A stretch of DNA of 23,318 nt from a virus: the IMG/VR virus record IMGVR_UViG_3300034061_005615, positions 1-23,318 of that record; one strand, 5' to 3'. How positions within the stretch are numbered: the first letter of the stretch is position 1; each line of letters starts with the position of its first letter. Shown here piece by piece: positions 20,328 through 23,318 of the stretch. Position numbers and translations under genes: made by a program. Below the pieces are notes generated by a model, which did not search any database, was not told the DNA's origin, and was given only the letters and a program-made list of their open reading frames with translations.

Positions 20328-20477
20328 TTAGAAAATATAATTAATTAAACCGTATAAAACAAGACCTGTACCCACTAACCAACTTAAAACTAAAAAAATC
20401 GCAAAAACCCTATAGTTTCTTTCTACTTGATCTTTTGACCTTCCTTGAAAGTCATTTGGGTCCCAATCTTTTTCCAT
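20328..20477 (-). CDS. Short single-helix membrane protein (49 aa)
   Basis: An ORF below common length cut-offs, from the ATG at 20475-20477 to the TAA at 20328-20330. It encodes a charged N-terminus (MEKDWDPNDFQGRSKDQVER) and a single hydrophobic helix (FAIFLVLSWLVGTGLVLYGL) followed by INYIF. It exactly fills the 150-base gap between two genes (2 bases after the upstream stop, 3 before the next ATG), which supports it. No family recognised; the charged head, helix and short tail are typical of small phage membrane proteins. Confidence 0.65.
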   Translation of the reverse strand: MEKDWDPNDFQGRSKDQVERNYRVFAIFLVLSWLVGTGLVLYGLINYIF

Positions 20478-20479
20478 TT

Positions 20480-20875
20480 TTAAATAAAATTTGAGATCAT
20501 TTGAGCTAATTTATATCCTGTGAATGCCCCTGCCGCTGCGGACCCAGGAAGAACAATGAACTTACCTAACATCGTTTCATATTTTTTTCTATTCACAATA
20601 TAAGAAATCATTATGTAATAAACAATATAATTAATCAGGACTAAAAAGTCCAGTTCTTTTGCTGCGAACACTACAATAGAGTTCCCCAAAAACCCCCACA
20701 TAAAGTTAATAAGGGTCTCTCTTAATAATTCGTTTGGTGTTGTGAGAGCATCCCAAACATTAATCTCTTTATCTAACCCCGTTTTATTTTTCGAGTGTTT
20801 CGATGTGGTGTTGGAGGTACCACAGGGCTTTTCTGAGGTCCTCAAGTTCTTTGTCTTTTCCTTTCTTTCCTGCAC
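20480..20875 (-). CDS. Membrane protein with two predicted helices; start uncertain
   Basis: A frame of up to 131 aa with a basic N-terminal part (residues 1-40), an amphipathic LTTPNELLRETLINF helix, a hydrophobic stretch (FLVLINYIVYYIMISYIV) and a Gly/Ala-rich C-terminal helix (LPGSAAAGAFTGYKLA). The ATG at 20875 overlaps the DUF3310 gene by 92 bases, unusually long here. The next ATG (20701, MWGF) would give 73 aa and drop a plausible segment; no intermediate ATG exists, so a non-ATG start near 20784 is possible. The hydrophobic core is supported in either case. Confidence 0.6.
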   Translation of the reverse strand: MQERKEKTKNLRTSEKPCGTSNTTSKHSKNKTGLDKEINVWDALTTPNELLRETLINFMWGFLGNSIVVFAAKELDFLVLINYIVYYIMISYIVNRKKYETMLGKFIVLPGSAAAGAFTGYKLAQMISNFI

Positions 20876-21053
20876 GGCTTATATATTTTACTGTATTTCC
20901 TAAACTAAATCCTAAATCCCAAGCGTCAATAACTTTGATCGCCTCGTAAGGATTATTTTCTCCACCATAATGTTGTGGATGATTTACTTGCTCTACTTTA
21001 ATTGGTGGACAATGACAAGGTCCTGTTCCACCACATACACATTCTTTTCCCAT
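20784..21053 (-). CDS. DUF3310 family protein (T7 gp1.7-like)
   Basis: An 89-aa protein. After a Cys-rich N-terminus (CVCGGTGPCHCPP, residues 5-17) comes the DUF3310 core: NHPQHYGGENNPYEAIKVID (24-43), FSLGNTVKYISRAGKKG (49-65) and ELEDLRKALWYLQHHIETL. In T7 the related gp1.7 has been reported to act as a nucleotide kinase on dTMP and dGMP. The Cys-rich leader with a CxC...CxC pattern is an addition I do not associate with the family and may bind zinc. The ATG overlaps the glutamine synthetase stop by one base (TAATG). Confidence 0.9.
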   Translation of the reverse strand: MGKECVCGGTGPCHCPPIKVEQVNHPQHYGGENNPYEAIKVIDAWDLGFSLGNTVKYISRAGKKGKDKELEDLRKALWYLQHHIETLEK

Positions 21054-22186
21054 TATTCTTCTTCTCTATATTCTTTTAATAACTCATCGTTAGACATTGT
21101 ACCGTATTTTCCAGTAAGACCATCCATATCTACAAATGAGGTCATCATATTTTTTGTATCATAAAGAAGTTGAGCAACATAAAGGGAATTAACAATCTCA
21201 CGAATGATTTTGTATGGATCGGCATTTGAACCTGGTCTACGATCTTCAACATATCCTTTCCATTCTTTTGCCGTGTCCTGAGGAACTCTAATTGACGCTC
21301 CACGATCAGATACACCCCAACTAAACTTATCAATTGCTTGAGTTTCATATTCACCTGTCAATCGTAAGTGATTGTTTGATCCGTAAGCTTTGATATGATC
21401 TTCATGTCTTGATTCAAATGCATTAAATAATGCCATGAAATATTGTTCATTCCCTTCAAGTCTCATTATATCTGTTGAGAAGTTTGTGTGAAGACCTGAA
21501 CCATTCCACTCTCCGTGTGTGATTGGTTTTGGGTGAAGTTCAATATGGTAACCATACTTTTCAGCAATCTTTAATAAGAAATATCTCGTTATCCAAAGAT
21601 CGTCTCCACCTTTTAATTTACCTTGAGAGAACACTTGATATTCCCATTGACCCAAAGCAACCTCAGCATTAATACCAGTGATATCAATCCCATAGTTCAA
21701 ACACATATTTAAATGTTCGTCAACAAACTCACGACCAACAACATTGTGTCCAACACCACAGTAATATTCACCCTGACCTTTAAGGATGTTTCTCTTGTGT
21801 CCCAAAATGTTTCCATTAACTTCTTCACGAATGAAATACTCTTGTTCAAATCCAAACCAAAGATCTTCAAAATTTTCACCAATACCAGCTCTTTTATTTG
21901 ATTCGTGTGGAGTTCCGTCAGGGTTTAATACCTCACACAAAACATACACGGTATTATTTTCTAATGGGAATGTCGAAGGCATGTAATGTCTTACAGGTTT
22001 TAAAAGACGATCTGAGTTTCCTGTTTCTGCCTGTGAAGTTGATGATCCATCAAAGTTCCACATTGGGAATTTACCATCAAGAAACGCATTCTTAATGGAT
22101 TCATATGTTACAATCTTAACTTTACTTCTTAGGTTTGGTTCAGGTTTATATCCGTCTAACCAAACATATTCCAACTTAATTTTCAT
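21053..22186 (-). CDS. Glutamine synthetase, type II
   Basis: A 377-aa GSII enzyme that makes glutamine from glutamate, ammonia and ATP. Visible blocks: beta-grasp start EYVWLDGYKPEPNLRSK (6-22), WNFDGSSTSQAETG (43-56), LWFGFEQEYFI (109-119; metal-binding Glu), GQGEYYCGVG (137-146), GINAEVALGQWEYQ (171-184), WNGSGLHTNFST (227-238), LRLTGEYETQ (274-283) and EDRRPGSNADPY (314-325). All catalytic and metal ligands seem present. GSII is found in eukaryotes and some bacteria including Bacteroidota, so a host-like donor is likely. In a phage it would be an auxiliary metabolic gene, possibly supporting nucleotide synthesis, which consumes glutamine, during infection. It overlaps the upstream gene by ATGA and the DUF3310 start by one base. 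Confidence 0.95.
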   Translation of the reverse strand: MKIKLEYVWLDGYKPEPNLRSKVKIVTYESIKNAFLDGKFPMWNFDGSSTSQAETGNSDRLLKPVRHYMPSTFPLENNTVYVLCEVLNPDGTPHESNKRAGIGENFEDLWFGFEQEYFIREEVNGNILGHKRNILKGQGEYYCGVGHNVVGREFVDEHLNMCLNYGIDITGINAEVALGQWEYQVFSQGKLKGGDDLWITRYFLLKIAEKYGYHIELHPKPITHGEWNGSGLHTNFSTDIMRLEGNEQYFMALFNAFESRHEDHIKAYGSNNHLRLTGEYETQAIDKFSWGVSDRGASIRVPQDTAKEWKGYVEDRRPGSNADPYKIIREIVNSLYVAQLLYDTKNMMTSFVDMDGLTGKYGTMSNDELLKEYREEE

Positions 22187-22365
22187 TTAATTTTATTTAT
22201 TATATTTATTATTTCTTCTTCACTAAAACCTTCGGTAAATAACCTATAAACTTTGCGTGAAAAATCGTCGGTACAAATAATTGCATCGGCGTTTAAATAG
22301 GTCATAAGTTTTGGAAGATTATTTAGAATGTTTTCTTTCTTTAAAATTCTCTTGTTGAATCCCAT
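22183..22365 (-). CDS. Unknown 60-aa protein
   Basis: A small basic protein (MGFNKRILKKENILNNLPKL...) with a central MTYLNADAIICTDDFSRKVY and a C-terminal helix (SEEEIINIINKIK). Overlaps the glutamine synthetase start by ATGA, so the two are translationally coupled. No family recognised. It is small and basic enough to be a regulatory peptide for the next enzyme, but nothing shows that. Confidence 0.6.
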   Translation of the reverse strand: MGFNKRILKKENILNNLPKLMTYLNADAIICTDDFSRKVYRLFTEGFSEEEIINIINKIK

Positions 22366-22366
22366 T

Positions 22367-22501
22367 TTATTTAGATTTGATTTTTGAGTCCTTTTTTAAG
22401 TAATACTTTCGTATTTCTTTTCCCAACTCTTGATCGTTTGGGTATTTTAATATCATTTCTTTTAAGAAATCTAACAATTCTATTTTTTCTTTATCACTCA
22501 T
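22367..22501 (-). CDS. Unknown 44-aa helical protein
   Basis: A short ORF from the ATG at 22499-22501 to the TAA at 22367-22369, encoding a charged helical peptide (MSDKEKIELLDFLKEMILKY, then PNDQELGKEIRKYYLKK and a lysine-rich tail). The ATG overlaps the upstream stop by 8 bases and the stop lies one base before the next ATG, so it fills the gap as a real gene in this compact region would. No family recognised. Confidence 0.6.
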   Translation of the reverse strand: MSDKEKIELLDFLKEMILKYPNDQELGKEIRKYYLKKDSKIKSK

Positions 22502-23261
22502 TGTTTTGATTTAATTTTTCAAATTTTTTGGTTTGTGAAATATGTCCTGCAATTCTTCTTTTGAACATCGGTAGTAATGTTTCTTCAATTGGGAAAACTC
22601 CACTCGATGTCATATGAAAAATTGGTCCAACCTTTTTGTCTATTGGGTCGAATGAAGAAAAGTTATTTATAATTTTCGATATTGTCAAATCATTAAGAGG
22701 ACTATCATAAATTAATTTTACATTAGTCATTTGTTGAGGATTTGATTTGGTTTCTTTTTTAATTACATACTCCCAAACATAGTGAGTTTTTTCATGATCA
22801 ATAAAATAAAAGTATCCTTTTGGGTTTAGAATGTTTTTTTTGTTCCTTTTAATTTTCATATCCAAAGAATCAAAAACTATTGTCCATACTGATTTGGCAA
22901 TATTGAAGTACTCCATCATTCTTGGTGCTGAATAGATCAGTATCTGTCTAAATTCTTTGGATTCATCGTCTGACATTTCAGGAAGTTCTCTCACTTTGAG
23001 GTCTTTCACCATAATTTCGTCATCAATGTTTGTGAGTTTTTTATCGGTGTATACAATCTTATGATCTCTCATAAGTGCTTGTACATTCATTAGATGTAAT
23101 GATAATTCAATAAAACCAGGATATAACTCTAATTTATCAAGTTTATCACCCATTTTTTGAAAATAAGAAAGTAGTTTGTATTCTTTGTATTCTCTATCAA
23201 TAGGTTTTTCGAACATCCAATCGGTGTTCATTAAAAATTCTATTTTTTTTCTTCGTGCCAT
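22494..23261 (-). CDS. Unknown 255-aa protein
   Basis: A soluble basic protein (MARRKKIEFLMNTDWMFEK...). The first 100 residues are helical (DREYKEYKLLSYFQKMGDKLDKLELYPGF), followed by a DDEIMVKDLKVRELPEM segment, a YFYFIDHEKTHYVWEYVIKK strand region and a basic C-terminus (MFKRRIAGHISQTKKFEKL). The overall layout (DNA- or RNA-friendly charge, alternating helical blocks) suggests a structural or nucleic-acid-associated protein, but no family is recognised. The start has an AT-rich upstream region with CATATTTTTATT. The gene upstream lies outside the window. Confidence 0.78.
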   Translation of the reverse strand: MARRKKIEFLMNTDWMFEKPIDREYKEYKLLSYFQKMGDKLDKLELYPGFIELSLHLMNVQALMRDHKIVYTDKKLTNIDDEIMVKDLKVRELPEMSDDESKEFRQILIYSAPRMMEYFNIAKSVWTIVFDSLDMKIKRNKKNILNPKGYFYFIDHEKTHYVWEYVIKKETKSNPQQMTNVKLIYDSPLNDLTISKIINNFSSFDPIDKKVGPIFHMTSSGVFPIEETLLPMFKRRIAGHISQTKKFEKLNQNNE

Positions 23262-23318
23262 TCATAATAAAAATATGATATATTGTTCAACAAATAAAGA
23301 CCTAACTAGCCCTCATCA
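23262..23318. other. Edge region without a recognisable gene
   Basis: 57 bases before the first complete gene on the minus strand. They hold an AT-rich stretch with CATATTTT, but no complete gene; the upstream neighbour is outside the window. Confidence 0.3.

Noticed and set aside
1-23318. Window as bacterial chromosome, suggested by dnaK, glutamine synthetase and the secreted protein
   Set aside because: Strand uniformity, dozens of tiny overlapping unknown genes, RNA ligase, DUF3310 and the shared leader fit a large phage better. No ribosomal, tRNA or central housekeeping operon appears. Flanking sequence would settle it.

Overview
The window looks like part of a large, AT-rich double-stranded DNA phage that infects a member of the Bacteroidota, most likely a flavobacterium-like host. 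Signs of a phage are the tight packing of about 43 genes, of which all but one lie on the minus strand, many tiny unknown genes, repeated ATGA start/stop overlaps, and phage-type functions (RNA ligase, DUF3310, DNA methyltransferase, end-healing enzymes, a predicted virion-targeting leader on five proteins). Signs of the host are a DnaK of Bacteroidota type ending in EFEEVK, lipoprotein signals ending LLSC, a flavobacterial-type secreted protein with a C-terminus like a type IX secretion signal, A-rich start regions without Shine-Dalgarno sequences, and several TAnnTTTG-like boxes before start codons. No capsid, tail or terminase gene is visible, so the phage reading is an inference from genome style.

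Layout on the minus strand, read from the right edge: an unknown 255-aa protein, two small proteins, a type II glutamine synthetase, a DUF3310 protein, small membrane proteins, an unknown acidic protein and a DNA methyltransferase (23261-18939). A single plus-strand gene (DUF192, 18601-18942) is divergent from a NUDIX hydrolase. Then come a small protein and a lipoprotein (18121-17413), a terminator, and a cluster of proteins sharing an N-terminal leader: a peptidoglycan-binding protein and two tandem paralogues with Gly-Thr-Ser repeats (17287-15316). After another terminator lie a polynucleotide-kinase-like protein overlapping a metallophosphoesterase (15255-14183), a leader-bearing predicted zinc protease, an RlpA-like protein and the large secreted protein (14156-10523).

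The middle (10487-6388) holds small unknown genes, a SAM methyltransferase, a cyclic-phosphate-processing receiver protein (cREC) and a DraRnl-type RNA ligase ending in a terminator. Further left are an AAA ATPase, small membrane proteins, a full-length DnaK, a lipoprotein, a DIP1984-like helical protein, a terminator, a protein with ten CxxC zinc-knuckle repeats, another leader-bearing protein, a terminator and the start of one more gene.

Three functional themes stand out. (1) A common N-terminal leader, with the (I/L)xE sites expected of a T4-type prohead protease, on five unrelated proteins: a candidate system for loading cargo into the capsid. (2) A dispersed RNA repair kit: kinase, phosphoesterase, cREC and ligase. 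(3) Host-takeover metabolism and protein quality control: DnaK, a zinc-knuckle protein, an AAA ATPase and glutamine synthetase. Transcription units seem to be bounded by intrinsic terminators followed at once by short promoter boxes.
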